Made by a program: the position numbers and the translations under genes
Notes under the pieces: generated by a model
Told to the model about the DNA's origin: nothing
Database searches by the model: none
Seen by the model: only the letters and a program-made list of their open reading frames with translations
In this document: one piece after another, positions 1 through 7,858 of the stretch
Layout: every line of letters begins with the position of its first letter
How positions within the stretch are numbered: position 1 is the first letter of the stretch
Assembly: GCA_017477245.1 (NCBI GenBank)
Contig: JAFUWY010000029.1
Span: 1 to 64,000, forward strand
Source of the DNA: Bacteroidales bacterium
Lineage (GTDB): Bacteria > Bacteroidota > Bacteroidia > Bacteroidales > UBA932
Length of the DNA stretch: 64,000 nucleotides
Reading direction: 5' to 3'

Positions 1-1281
1 GAGCGGACCGGCCGCCGCACCGGCGCACCGGCCGCCCGGGCCGTCGACCTGTCCGAGACGCCGGTCCGGATCGCTTCGATCGAATACGAGGGCGTCAGCG
101 ACGCCACGGCCCGGCGCCTGTCGCGCCTGACCGGCCTCCAGGTCGCGGAGCCGCTCGACCGTGCCCGCATCGAGGACGCCATGTGCCGCCTGCAGGCCAC
201 GGGCGCCTTCGAATCCGTGACCTTCTCCCTTTACGGCTCCGGGGAGCCTTTCCGGCTGGTCTTCCACTGCACGCCGGCGCCGATCCACAACGTCGCCCTC
301 GGCCTGCGCGCCGACACCGAGGAGGGCGCGGCCCTGCTCTTCAACATCGGGCTGGGCACCAACCGCCTGTCCGGGCCCAAGGCCGACCTGACCGCCCGGA
401 TCGGTACGAACCTCAAGGGCCGGCTGCACCTGGCCCTCGACACCCGGGACTGGCCGACCCTCAATTTCTCCGCATCCATCGCCAATTACCGCGGGCACCT
501 CGGCCACTCCGACGACGCGCTGAAGTACGACGTCGCCTACTGGACGCACCGCGAGGACTTCTACATCTCCGGGGTGGACTGGACCCGGCTCGATTTCCAG
601 GCCGGAATCGGCCACAAGGCCTACCACCTCAACCCACAGACGGTCTTCGCCCGCCAGATGCAGGCCGACGGGATGGCACTTGACGCGCAGTTCGTCGGGA
701 CGTACCTGCAGGGCATCCTCCACACGCTGGACCACCGGTATTTCCCGACCCGGGGCGTGTCCCTGAGCCTGCGGGCCGACTACGATTTCCTGCAGCCCGG
801 CAATGTCGCGTTCTCCCCCATCCTGTCCGGAGACCTGGATTTCCAGGCCGCCGTCCCGCTGGGGCGCGACTGGGCCTTCCTGCCGGAAGTCCGCCTGCGC
901 GGCACCTCGCATTTCGGCGAGCGGGTGGTGGACGGACTCACGCACACCAACTTCGTCGGCGGGACGCTGCCAGGACGCTACACCGAAGACCAGATACCCT
1001 TCTTCGGGATCAACCACGTCATCGCCACGGACGACTATCTGGTCGACACCACCCTGGGCCTCCGGTGGCGGGCCGTGGACAAGCTCTTCGTGACGGCCCT
1101 GGCCGGCGCACTCCTCTACGACGACACGATCGGGGCGCTGGTCCGGCATCCGCTCCCGCGCATCTGGGCGGTGGGCGCCGAAGCCGGCTACGACACCTTC
1201 GCCGGGCCGATCCGCTTCAACGTACACTGGTCCAACACCCTGGGATGGGGCGCCCACCTGTCCTTCGGCTATGATTTCTGA
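1..1281 (+). CDS. Outer-membrane protein, POTRA plus surface-antigen barrel (5' truncated)
   Basis: The reading frame is open from base 1, so the N-terminus lies outside the window. The first ~60 visible residues form a POTRA-like unit (VRIASIEYEGVSD, then LDRARIEDAMCRLQATGAF). The rest is rich in alternating aromatic/hydrophobic strands and ends in the aromatic residue F (SFGYDF), as beta-barrels do. This arrangement fits the C-terminal half of a Bacteroidota patatin-like phospholipase with a surface-antigen barrel, or a BamA/TamA-like protein; the missing N-terminus prevents a choice. It is followed after 3 bases by recX, so the two are probably cotranscribed. Confidence 0.7.
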   Translation, partial: ERTGRRTGAPAARAVDLSETPVRIASIEYEGVSDATARRLSRLTGLQVAEPLDRARIEDAMCRLQATGAFESVTFSLYGSGEPFRLVFHCTPAPIHNVALGLRADTEEGAALLFNIGLGTNRLSGPKADLTARIGTNLKGRLHLALDTRDWPTLNFSASIANYRGHLGHSDDALKYDVAYWTHREDFYISGVDWTRLDFQAGIGHKAYHLNPQTVFARQMQADGMALDAQFVGTYLQGILHTLDHRYFPTRGVSLSLRADYDFLQPGNVAFSPILSGDLDFQAAVPLGRDWAFLPEVRLRGTSHFGERVVDGLTHTNFVGGTLPGRYTEDQIPFFGINHVIATDDYLVDTTLGLRWRAVDKLFVTALAGALLYDDTIGALVRHPLPRIWAVGAEAGYDTFAGPIRFNVHWSNTLGWGAHLSFGYDF

Positions 1282-1284
1282 GAC

Positions 1285-1773
1285 ATGGAAGAAAGGGTAA
1301 AGCAAGTCCTCGATGCGCTTGAGGCGCAGTGCGCCAAGCGCGAATACTGCACCGCCGACATTCGGCGCAAGGCCCTCGAGCGGCTCGACTGGGACACGGA
1401 GGCGGCCGGGGCGGTCGTCGACGCCCTGGTCGAAGGGCGCTTCGTCGACGACTGCCGCTACGCCGCCGCCTACGCCCGCGAGAAATCATCGCTCTCCGGC
1501 TGGGGCCCGGTCAAGATCCGCACCACGCTGCTCGCCCGGGGCGTCCCGCGGGACGCCGTGCTCGCCGCCCTGGACGAGATCGACCCCGAGCGCGCCTCCG
1601 CCAAGTTGGAGAAGGTCCTGGAAGCGAAATGGCGCGCCCTGCAGGACGACCCCCAGGGCCGGCTCAAGCTCATCCGCTTCGCCCTCTCCCGCGGCTACGA
1701 CTATGACCCCATCCGCCCCCTGATCGACCGCATCACCCGTCCCCAATCCCCGGACCCGGACCCGGAAGCCTGA
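1285..1773 (+). CDS. recX: RecX-family regulatory protein
   Basis: 162 residues, the usual size for Bacteroidota RecX, with the family's helical repeats (CAKREYCTADIRRKAL, then VDALVEGRFVDDCRYAAAYAREKSS and GPVKIRTTLLARGV). RecX binds RecA filaments and limits recombinase activity. It starts 3 bases after the upstream membrane-protein gene, so it is probably translated from the same transcript. The C-terminus ends in a short proline-rich tail (SPDPDPEA). No SOS-box-like operator can be recognised next to it. Confidence 0.88.
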   Translation: MEERVKQVLDALEAQCAKREYCTADIRRKALERLDWDTEAAGAVVDALVEGRFVDDCRYAAAYAREKSSLSGWGPVKIRTTLLARGVPRDAVLAALDEIDPERASAKLEKVLEAKWRALQDDPQGRLKLIRFALSRGYDYDPIRPLIDRITRPQSPDPDPEA

Positions 1774-2116
1774 CCCTGAGGATGACCCCCCGGCCCCTCG
1801 GATATCTCTGCCCCCTGATCCAACGCCTCACCCCAGCCCCGGCACCAGGTCGCGCATCGCGTTTTTCGCAACTACCTATATATCAATTAGATAACCAAAC
1901 ATACCGTTCAAATCTCAAGCGGGTATATTCAGGTATCTATCATCATATCAGAGTCTTCCGAAAAACAGCATCCAGCGCCGGACAATTGCCCCACCCTAAA
2001 AAATCGTATTCAACCGCATAAAGAATCGTATCTTTTTCCGGTTGTTCGTCCCTATCGTTTGCTCGATTGTGTACGTTTTTGCACCTTTGTTCCGAATCAC
2101 ACAATCCTTCACGACC
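1774..2116. other. Intergenic region with one REP-like palindrome
   Basis: There is no credible coding sequence in these 343 bases. The composition drops from GC-rich to AT-rich at about 1865. It contains a degenerate copy (1902-1926 core) of the palindromic repeat that also flanks the RAYT gene downstream: TACCG, a short loop, then CGGGTA. No promoter with both -33 and -7 elements in good spacing was found. Confidence 0.5.
1902..1970. repeat. REP-like palindrome, copy 1
   Basis: TACCG (1902-1906) pairs with CGGGTA (from 1921), followed by TATATTC and, 30-40 bases on, by a GAAAAAC stretch. The same order (TACCG, loop, CGGTATAtt, then AAAAC) occurs in the copies at 3174, 4196 and 4348, on both sides of the RAYT gene. 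Confidence 0.45.
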
Positions 2117-3067
2117 ATGAAAAACGATACGAGACAAGAACAGTCAAAAACCTCTGCCGCTGCCTTCAAGGTCGGCGCCATTGCCCTGGCTTTCCTCATC
2201 ATCGGCTACCAGGCCGCCCTCCTCGTCAGCCGCGCCGCCCGGCTTAGGCTCGAAGCCAACCGGGACCGGCCGGACACGGTATTCCTCGGGAGTTTTGCCC
2301 GCACGCACCCAGATGATCGTCCGGAGTCAGGCCATGGCAAGGGTTCGGCGCAACCGGACATCTGGAGCAGCGAACTCCCGAACGACTCATCCGGTGGATA
2401 TGAGATAACACGGAAGAACGCTTCCCACTCGGCGTTCGTGGAGAACTACCGCCGGGCAACGCGCCGGGTGGAGAACTTCCGTTTCAATCCGAACACCGTC
2501 TCCGTCGAGGATCTGATCCGCTTGGGATTCAGCGAGAGACAGGCGCAGGCCATAGACAATTACCGCGCAAAGGGCGGGCGTTTCCGCCGCAAGGCCGACC
2601 TTGCGAAATCCTTCGTCGTCGCGGACTCCGTCTATCGCCGGCTCGAACCCTTCATCAACATCCCGCGCCTCGACCTTAACGCAGCAGACTCCGCGGCCCT
2701 GGACGCCCTGCCGGGCATCGGGCCTTATTATGCCAAAAAAATCTTGGAGTATCGGGAGGAACTCGGCGGCTATTCGTATCCCGAGCAGTTGATGGATATC
2801 TACCATTTCGACCGGGAGAAGTACGACGCGCTCAGCGACCTCGTCTTCTGCTCACTCCCCGCCAGGGCTTTTGGACTCTGGTCGCTCCCGGCGGACTCCC
2901 TCGCCCGACACCCCTATATCCGCTCCCGGCAGGCGGCCCGGTCAATCGTCCTTTTCCGCGAGCACACGCCCCGCGAAGGCTGGACGGTCGACGCCCTCGG
3001 CGCCGCGGGCATCCTCCCGGCTGAGCAGACAGCCAAACTGGAGCGCTGCATCATCGCCGCTCCTTGA
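2117..3067 (+). CDS. Helix-hairpin-helix (ComEA-like) protein with N-terminal membrane anchor
   Basis: About 316 residues. An N-terminal membrane segment (AFKVGAIALAFLIIGYQAAL) is followed by two helix-hairpin-helix DNA-binding units: VEDLIRLGFSERQAQAIDNYRAKGGRF around residues 125-150 and LNAADSAALDALPGIGPYYAKKILEYR around 190-215. Such proteins occur widely in Bacteroidota and resemble ComEA, which binds incoming DNA at the envelope; a role in DNA uptake is possible but unproven here. An in-frame ATG at 2042 exists, but the ATG at 2117 gives a cleaner start just before the membrane anchor. Confidence 0.75.
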   Translation: MKNDTRQEQSKTSAAAFKVGAIALAFLIIGYQAALLVSRAARLRLEANRDRPDTVFLGSFARTHPDDRPESGHGKGSAQPDIWSSELPNDSSGGYEITRKNASHSAFVENYRRATRRVENFRFNPNTVSVEDLIRLGFSERQAQAIDNYRAKGGRFRRKADLAKSFVVADSVYRRLEPFINIPRLDLNAADSAALDALPGIGPYYAKKILEYREELGGYSYPEQLMDIYHFDREKYDALSDLVFCSLPARAFGLWSLPADSLARHPYIRSRQAARSIVLFREHTPREGWTVDALGAAGILPAEQTAKLERCIIAAP

Positions 3068-3173
3068 ACATCTATCCGATTATCAGTCCGATGCCATCGA
3101 TCCCACGCCATAGCCCATGAACGGAGAGACATCGTTTTAAGCAACTTATTAACTTTCAACACCATACCCAATT

Positions 3174-3239
3174 ATACCGGCAATAAACATCATCGGTATA
3201 TTCCACAAGACACATATCAATCAAACACTTAACAAAAAT
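3174..3239. repeat. REP-like palindrome, copy 2 (upstream of RAYT gene)
   Basis: ATACCG (3174-3179) and CGGTAT (3194-3199) form an inverted repeat directly upstream of the transposase start at 3243. The spacing to the downstream A-rich stretch resembles the other copies. RAYT proteins typically act on palindromes close to their own gene. Confidence 0.5.
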
Positions 3240-3242
3240 ACT

Positions 3243-4160
3243 ATGAGACGCCATTCCCAAAATGCCCTCCATCACACGTACAAAATAACCCGGGACAGAG
3301 GGGTTCTGTTCTATCGCCCTTCCGATCATCTGGTCTACTACACGCTGCAATCCGTCCTTTCCCGGCGGCATCATCTTCCGGTGCTGGGTACCAGCCATAT
3401 GTATACCCATGTACACGAAGGCGTACAACCCGTAGACCTCCGGCAACTGTCAGCATACGAGCATGACCTGTCCTCGATTTTCAGCCGGGAGTACAATCGC
3501 GAAGCCGGCCGGAAAGGAGTCTTGTTCTCCGGACGGTTCGGAAGTGCACCGAAACACACCGACAAGGACAAGCGATCCAGCCTGATCTATGTTTTCAACA
3601 ACCCCGTCGAGAAGAAACTGGTCGGGAAGGCCGTCGCGGACAGGTGGAATTTCCTGGCCTATTATGAACACGAATACCCTTTCTCCCGCAAACCTGTCAT
3701 CCGGTATTGCCGCCGACGGCTCGTCGACGCGATCCATCAGGTAGAACACGAATTCAAGGCAGGACGATACCTGAACTACGCCCTCTTACACAGGCTCTTC
3801 GGCCCCCTGGATCCCGAGGAGAAGGAACAACTGACGGATTTCATCATCCAGCGCTACTTTTTCTTCGACCGCAAGTCGTGTGAAGAACTGTTCGGCAGCC
3901 TGGAAAGGATGGTCTCTGCGACAGAACTGACAACGGGCAAGGAGTTCGAGGTGGGAGAGACTTTCGAGCCCTTCTCAGACATACCCTACCGGGAAATGTG
4001 TCAGGTTGCAGATCAGTATGGGCTGCTAGGACCGGGGATGGCCCTGCTCCGGCTACCGGAAGTGAGGAAGGCCAGACTGGCACAACTGCTACGGCAGAGG
4101 ACAAGCGCCTCCGACGTGCAGGTCGCGCGGTTTTTACACTACACAGCGCCAACCGTTTAG
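3243..4160 (+). CDS. REP-associated tyrosine transposase (RAYT, Y1/HUH family)
   Basis: 305 residues. The N-terminal ~150 residues match the Y1 transposase fold: the HUH pair lies in MYTHVHEGVQ (about residue 55), followed by SREYNREAGRKGVLFSGRFGS and then LIYVFNNPVEKKLV, which corresponds to the RAYT motif YI..NPV with the candidate catalytic Tyr. The C-terminal ~150 residues are specific to this subgroup. No IS200-type companion gene or insertion-sequence boundary is visible, and REP-like palindromes sit on both sides, so a domesticated RAYT is more likely than an active IS. RAYTs nick REP sequences as single strands. Confidence 0.8.
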   Translation: MRRHSQNALHHTYKITRDRGVLFYRPSDHLVYYTLQSVLSRRHHLPVLGTSHMYTHVHEGVQPVDLRQLSAYEHDLSSIFSREYNREAGRKGVLFSGRFGSAPKHTDKDKRSSLIYVFNNPVEKKLVGKAVADRWNFLAYYEHEYPFSRKPVIRYCRRRLVDAIHQVEHEFKAGRYLNYALLHRLFGPLDPEEKEQLTDFIIQRYFFFDRKSCEELFGSLERMVSATELTTGKEFEVGETFEPFSDIPYREMCQVADQYGLLGPGMALLRLPEVRKARLAQLLRQRTSASDVQVARFLHYTAPTV

Positions 4161-4195
4161 GCCAATTTTATGATTCTCAGGACCTTGCACGAATC

Positions 4196-4261
4196 TACCG
4201 TTAAGAATAATAGACGGTATATTTACTTATCCAACTAGAAAACAATTATTTACGGAAAACG
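4196..4261. repeat. REP-like palindrome, copy 3 (downstream of RAYT gene)
   Basis: TACCG (4196-4200) pairs with CGGTA (4215-4219), then TATTT, ATCC, CTAG, ACAAT.ATTTAC and AAAAC. Copy 4, from 4353, aligns with this one over about 65 bases without gaps, sharing those blocks. The two are direct repeats about 157 bases apart. Confidence 0.6.
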
Positions 4262-4347
4262 CCATGTATAATGAAGCACCGCGCAGTATCACTTACGACA
4301 TGACATCATGCGTTTAATCCATCATATTGACTTTCAGTTCTTTATGT

Positions 4348-4419
4348 AATTATACCGTCAATTATTCCTGACAGTATAATTGTGCATCCGTCTAGGAGAC
4401 AATCATTTACCTAAAACAG
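4348..4419. repeat. REP-like palindrome, copy 4
   Basis: The strongest hairpin of the family: AATTATACCGTCA (4348-4360) and TGACAGTATAATT (4369-4381), 13-base arms with one mismatch and an 8-base loop, followed by the same ATCC, CTAG, ACAAT, AAAAC blocks as copy 3. It lies between the RAYT gene and the 3' end of rsmI. It has no T-run on either side, so it is not a typical terminator. Confidence 0.65.
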
Positions 4420-4428
4420 CTCCGCTTC

Positions 4429-5175
4429 TTACTGCTGCGATCCCTCGGCATCCTTGTATTTGTTGCGGTGCACGCGCGGGGCGTCGTCGCGCTGGCCGCC
4501 GACAACGATGACGATTTCGCCCTTGGGCTCGACCGCCTGGAAATGCGCCAGCACTTCGGCGAGCGTGCCGCGGACGTGCTCCTCGTGGAGCTTGGAGATC
4601 TCGCGCGCCACGGAGCAGGGCCGCTCCGGCCCGAAGACCGCGACGAACTGTTCCAACGTCCCCACCAGCCGACGCGGCGACTCGTAGAAGACCATCGTCC
4701 GCGGGTCCTGCGCCAGCTGCGCAAGCAGGGTCTGGCGTCCTTTCTTCAGGGGCAGGAAACCCTCGAAGCAGAAACGGTCGCAAGGCAGGCCGGAGGACAC
4801 GATGGCCGGGATGCACGCCGTGGCGCCCGGCAGGGTCTGGACCCCGATCCCCTCGGCCGCGCAGGTGCGCGCCAGCAGGAAGCCCGGATCGGAGATCCCG
4901 GGCGTGCCGGCGTCGCTCACCAGCGCCACGCTGGCCCCGGCGAGGATCCGGTCGCGGATCATCTCCACGGTCTGGTGCTCGTTGAACTTATGGTGCGAGA
5001 GGAGCTGCTTGCCCCGGATGTCGAAATGCTGCAGCAGGACGGCGGTGGTACGCGTGTCCTCCGCCAGGATCAGGTCTGCCTCCCTGAGGACGCTCACGGC
5101 CCTGAAAGTCATGTCGTCAAGGTTGCCGACCGGGGTCGGGACTATGTATAAAAATCCGGCTGCGCTCATTTCCAT
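4429..5175 (-). CDS. rsmI: 16S rRNA 2'-O-methyltransferase RsmI
   Basis: 248 residues. RsmI methylates the 2'-O of C1402 in the decoding centre of 16S rRNA with S-adenosylmethionine. Family motifs are clear: LYIVPTPVGNLDDMTFRAV near the N-terminus, AEDTR, the glycine-rich SDAGTPGISDPG, PGATACIPA, and VFYESPRRL. The start is ATG 5175 or ATG 5169 (MSAAGFLYIVP); the second fits the family better. It is divergent from tdk, with a consensus promoter at 5213-5245. Confidence 0.93.
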   Translation of the reverse strand: MEMSAAGFLYIVPTPVGNLDDMTFRAVSVLREADLILAEDTRTTAVLLQHFDIRGKQLLSHHKFNEHQTVEMIRDRILAGASVALVSDAGTPGISDPGFLLARTCAAEGIGVQTLPGATACIPAIVSSGLPCDRFCFEGFLPLKKGRQTLLAQLAQDPRTMVFYESPRRLVGTLEQFVAVFGPERPCSVAREISKLHEEHVRGTLAEVLAHFQAVEPKGEIVIVVGGQRDDAPRVHRNKYKDAEGSQQ

Positions 5176-5190
5176 CCAGCGTTTAATTGT

Positions 5191-5198
5191 TATCTTTG
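5191..5198 (+). promoter_or_regulatory. -7 box upstream of tdk
   Basis: TATCTTTG is an exact TAnnTTTG box 26 bases before the tdk ATG. No convincing TTTG -33 box is found at the right spacing, so only half of the promoter is supported. Confidence 0.4.
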
Positions 5199-5212
5199 TG
5201 GGACAGTAACCG

Positions 5213-5245
5213 CAAATTTACGCAATGTTTTCCGAGAATTACAAA
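5213..5245 (-). promoter_or_regulatory. Bacteroidota-type promoter for rsmI
   Basis: Reading leftward, TTTG (5245-5242), a 21-base spacer and TAAATTTG (5220-5213). This matches the Bacteroidota pattern of a TTTG -33 box and TAnnTTTG -7 box. The -33 box lies inside the start of the divergent tdk gene. Confidence 0.55.
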
Positions 5246-5833
5246 AAAACCGGCTGCATCGAGGTGGTCTGCGGCTCCATGTTCTCCGGCAAGACCGAAG
5301 AACTCATCCGCCGCCTCAAACGCGCCCAGTTCGCCAAGCAGAAGATCGTCATCTTCAAGCCCACCGTCGACAACCGGTATTCCGACGTCGAAGTCGTCTC
5401 GCACGACTTCCATAAAATCACCTCCACCCCCATCTCCGACCCCGCCGAGATGCTCAAGGTCGGCCCCGACGTGCAGGTCGTAGGCGTGGACGAGGCGCAG
5501 TTCTTCGACGAGAGCCTCGTCGACGTATGCCAGCAGCTCGCGAACCGTGGCGTCCGCGTGATCATAGCCGGGCTGGACACCGACTTCCTGGGGCAGCCCT
5601 TCGGGCCGATGCCGCGCCTGATGGCCGTCGCGGAGGACGTGCAGAAAGTGCACGCCATCTGCGTGCGCTGCGGCGCGCTGGCCAACCACTCCCACCGCCT
5701 GAGCAAGAGCGAAGACCTCGTCCTGCTCGGCGAGAAGAACGTCTACGAGCCCCTCTGCCGCGACTGCTACAACGCCGCCCGGGCCCGGGAAGAGCAGGAG
5801 AAAAGCACGCCGCGTCTGTTCGAGGACCAATAA
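5225..5833 (+). CDS. tdk: Thymidine kinase
   Basis: 202 residues, type II thymidine kinase of the nucleotide salvage pathway (thymidine + ATP to dTMP). The P-loop is [14 protein letters not shown], the Walker B-like region [10 protein letters not shown], and the zinc-binding cysteines lie in CVRCG and LCRDCY. The length is normal for the family. It is followed after 3 bases by the recombinase gene, so the two probably share a transcript. Confidence 0.95.
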   Translation: MFSENYKKTGCIEVVCGSMFSGKTEELIRRLKRAQFAKQKIVIFKPTVDNRYSDVEVVSHDFHKITSTPISDPAEMLKVGPDVQVVGVDEAQFFDESLVDVCQQLANRGVRVIIAGLDTDFLGQPFGPMPRLMAVAEDVQKVHAICVRCGALANHSHRLSKSEDLVLLGEKNVYEPLCRDCYNAARAREEQEKSTPRLFEDQ

Positions 5834-5836
5834 ACC

Positions 5837-6712
5837 ATGGAAAGCCGGATACTCCGCGATTACCGCTACTACCTGCGGATGGAGCGCAAGCTGTCGCCGA
5901 ACACGGTGGCGGCGTACGGGCGCGACGTATCCGACTTCCTCGACGCCGCAGAGCTCGAACCCCGCGCGATCCGCTCCGAGGACATCGTGCGTTACCTTTC
6001 GACGCGCGGGGATCTCTCCAAACGCTCGCAGGCGCGCTTGCTCAGCGGACTGCGTTCCTTCTTCGACTGGCTGATCCTGGAGGGCGAGCGGAAAGACAAC
6101 CCCTGTGACCGCGTGGACGCGCCCAAGCTGGGGCGCTACCTGCCCGCCGTCCTGTCGGTCGACGAGGTGACGGCCATCATCGACTCCGTCGACACGGCCT
6201 CCGGCACCTGGACTGCCCTGCGCGACCGCGCCATCCTCGAGATCCTCTACGGCTGCGGCCTGCGCGTCTCCGAAGCCTGCGGCCTGCTGATCTCGCACGT
6301 CTACCTCGCCGAAGGGTTCGTGCGCGTGGTGGGCAAGGGCGACAAGGAACGGCTCGTCCCGCTGGGCGAGATGGCCGCCGACGCATTTGCGCGCTACCTG
6401 GACGCGCGCCCGCCAGCGGCCGAGCCCGCCTTCGACGACGTAGCGTTCCTCAACAAAAACGGCCACCCGTTGAGCCGGGTGGCCATCTTCAATCTCGTCA
6501 AAAAACAGGCATTGGTCGCGGGCGTGAACAAGGAGATCTCCCCCCACACCTTCCGCCACTCCTTCGCCACGCACCTTATCGAGAACGGCGCGGACCTGCG
6601 CGTCGTCCAGGAGATGCTCGGGCACGAATCCATCCTCACGACGGAGATCTACACCCACATCGACGCCGCCACGTGGCAGCGCTCCATCCTGGAGCACCAC
6701 CCGCGGCGCTAA
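5837..6712 (+). CDS. xerD: Tyrosine recombinase XerC/XerD
   Basis: 291 residues with an N-terminal SAM-like core-binding domain (ERKLSPNTVAAYGRDVSDF) and a catalytic domain with all expected residues: Arg in GCGLRVSEACGL, HTFRHSFATHL (HxxR), His in LGHESI and the nucleophile Tyr in EIYTHI. Xer proteins resolve chromosome dimers at dif. Length and close linkage to housekeeping genes favour XerD over a phage or transposon integrase, though Bacteroidota carry several Xer paralogues and C versus D cannot be settled here. Confidence 0.88.
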   Translation: MESRILRDYRYYLRMERKLSPNTVAAYGRDVSDFLDAAELEPRAIRSEDIVRYLSTRGDLSKRSQARLLSGLRSFFDWLILEGERKDNPCDRVDAPKLGRYLPAVLSVDEVTAIIDSVDTASGTWTALRDRAILEILYGCGLRVSEACGLLISHVYLAEGFVRVVGKGDKERLVPLGEMAADAFARYLDARPPAAEPAFDDVAFLNKNGHPLSRVAIFNLVKKQALVAGVNKEISPHTFRHSFATHLIENGADLRVVQEMLGHESILTTEIYTHIDAATWQRSILEHHPRR

Positions 6713-6718
6713 CATCCC

Positions 6719-7762
6719 CTACTGGTAGTATTCCTTATACCACTGTGCAAACTTGCGCAGGCCCTCGCGCAGGGGAATGCGCGGCGTAAAGCCGAAGTCG
6801 CGCTCGAGCGCGGTGGCGTCGGCGTAGGTCGTGGGCACGTCGCCCGGCTGCATCGGCACGAGCTCCTTGTGCGCCTCGAAATCGTAGTCCGCCGGCAGCA
6901 CGCCTGCTCGGAGCAGTTCCTCCTGGAGCGTCTGGACAAAGTCCAGCAGGTTCTCCGGCTGGCCGCCGCCGATGTTGTAGACCGCATACGGCGGCACCGG
7001 CAGGCCATCCTCGCCTTTGCGGCGCGCGGGGGCCCCTGCCATCACCCGCACGATCCCCTCCACGATGTCGTCCACATACGTGAAGTCGCGCCGGCAGTTG
7101 CCGTAATTGTAAATCTGTATCTTCTTGCCGGCCAGGAGCTTGTTCGTAAAACCGAAATAAGCCATGTCCGGGCGTCCCGCGGGGCCGTATACCGTAAAGA
7201 AGCGCAGGCCCGTAGTCGGGATATCGTAGAGTTTGCTGTAGCAATGCGCGAAGAGCTCGTTGCTCTTCTTCGTCGCCGCGTAGAGCGAGACGGGATTGTC
7301 CACCCGGTCCTCCACCGCGAACGGGACCTTCTTGTTGCCGCCGTACACGCTGGAGCTGCTGGCGTACACCAGGTGCTCCACCGGATGGTGCCGGCAGGCT
7401 TCCAGGATGTTGTAAAAGCCGATTACGTTGCTCTCGATGTAGGCATCCGGGTTCTCGATGCTGTAGCGCACGCCCGCCTGGGCCGCCAGGTTCACCACGA
7501 TATCGAAGCCGCCCTCGGCGAACAGCCTGTCCACCAATGCCTTGTCCGCGATGCTTCCCCGCACGAAACGGTATGCGTGCTCCGGATGCTCCGCCGCCTT
7601 CTGCGCGATCAAGCCCAGACGGTACTCCTTCAGCGAGGGATCATAATAACTGTTGAGGTTGTCCAACCCCACGATTTCCACAGGCTCCTCGCTCCCGAGC
7701 AGCCGCAGGACCAGGTTCGCGCCGATGAATCCGGCACTTCCCGTCACAAGTATCTTCTTCAT
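6719..7762 (-). CDS. UDP-glucuronate 4-epimerase-like NAD-dependent epimerase
   Basis: About 347 residues, extended short-chain dehydrogenase fold. It has the NAD-binding GSAGFIGANLVLRLL, the active-site YAATKKSNE with upstream SSSSVYGG, and RRDFTYVDDIVEG. The sequence FFTVYGPAGRPDMAYF is typical of the GAE/CapI group, which interconverts UDP-glucuronate and UDP-galacturonate. The ATG at 7762 (MKKILVTG) is preferred over the TTG at 7768. It lies outside the capsule operon proper but would supply a nucleotide sugar for surface glycans. Confidence 0.85.
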   Translation of the reverse strand: MKKILVTGSAGFIGANLVLRLLGSEEPVEIVGLDNLNSYYDPSLKEYRLGLIAQKAAEHPEHAYRFVRGSIADKALVDRLFAEGGFDIVVNLAAQAGVRYSIENPDAYIESNVIGFYNILEACRHHPVEHLVYASSSSVYGGNKKVPFAVEDRVDNPVSLYAATKKSNELFAHCYSKLYDIPTTGLRFFTVYGPAGRPDMAYFGFTNKLLAGKKIQIYNYGNCRRDFTYVDDIVEGIVRVMAGAPARRKGEDGLPVPPYAVYNIGGGQPENLLDFVQTLQEELLRAGVLPADYDFEAHKELVPMQPGDVPTTYADATALERDFGFTPRIPLREGLRKFAQWYKEYYQ

Positions 7763-7788
7763 TATCAATAGATTTTCTAAATCATTAA

Positions 7789-7806
7789 CCGGTCAGGCCC
7801 GGAATC
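7789..7806. repeat. Half of a REP-like palindrome
   Basis: CCGGTCAGGCCCGGAATC in the intergenic space shares CAGGCCCGGAAT with a palindrome at the end of rmlC (36627-36647, opposite strand) and CCGGTCAGGCC with one inside rmlD. This suggests a dispersed element family. Confidence 0.35.
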
Positions 7807-7842
7807 TTCCCTTTCGGGATACGAAGGTAGTGAATTAATCCG

Positions 7843-7850
7843 TAACTTTG
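7843..7850 (+). promoter_or_regulatory. -7 box just upstream of the HAD-UDG gene
   Basis: TAACTTTG lies 8 bases before the ATG at 7859, so transcription would begin at or next to the start codon (leaderless mRNA). No clear -33 TTTG at the usual distance. Confidence 0.4.
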
Positions 7851-7858
7851 CGCCCGTC

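Noticed and set aside
5837..6712. Phage or transposon integrase
   Set aside because: Length, motifs and operon with tdk fit chromosomal XerC/D; no attachment site, tRNA or phage genes nearby.
5183..6715. 510-codon leftward ORF opposite tdk and the Xer gene
   Set aside because: Spans two well-supported genes on the other strand and has shadow-type composition.
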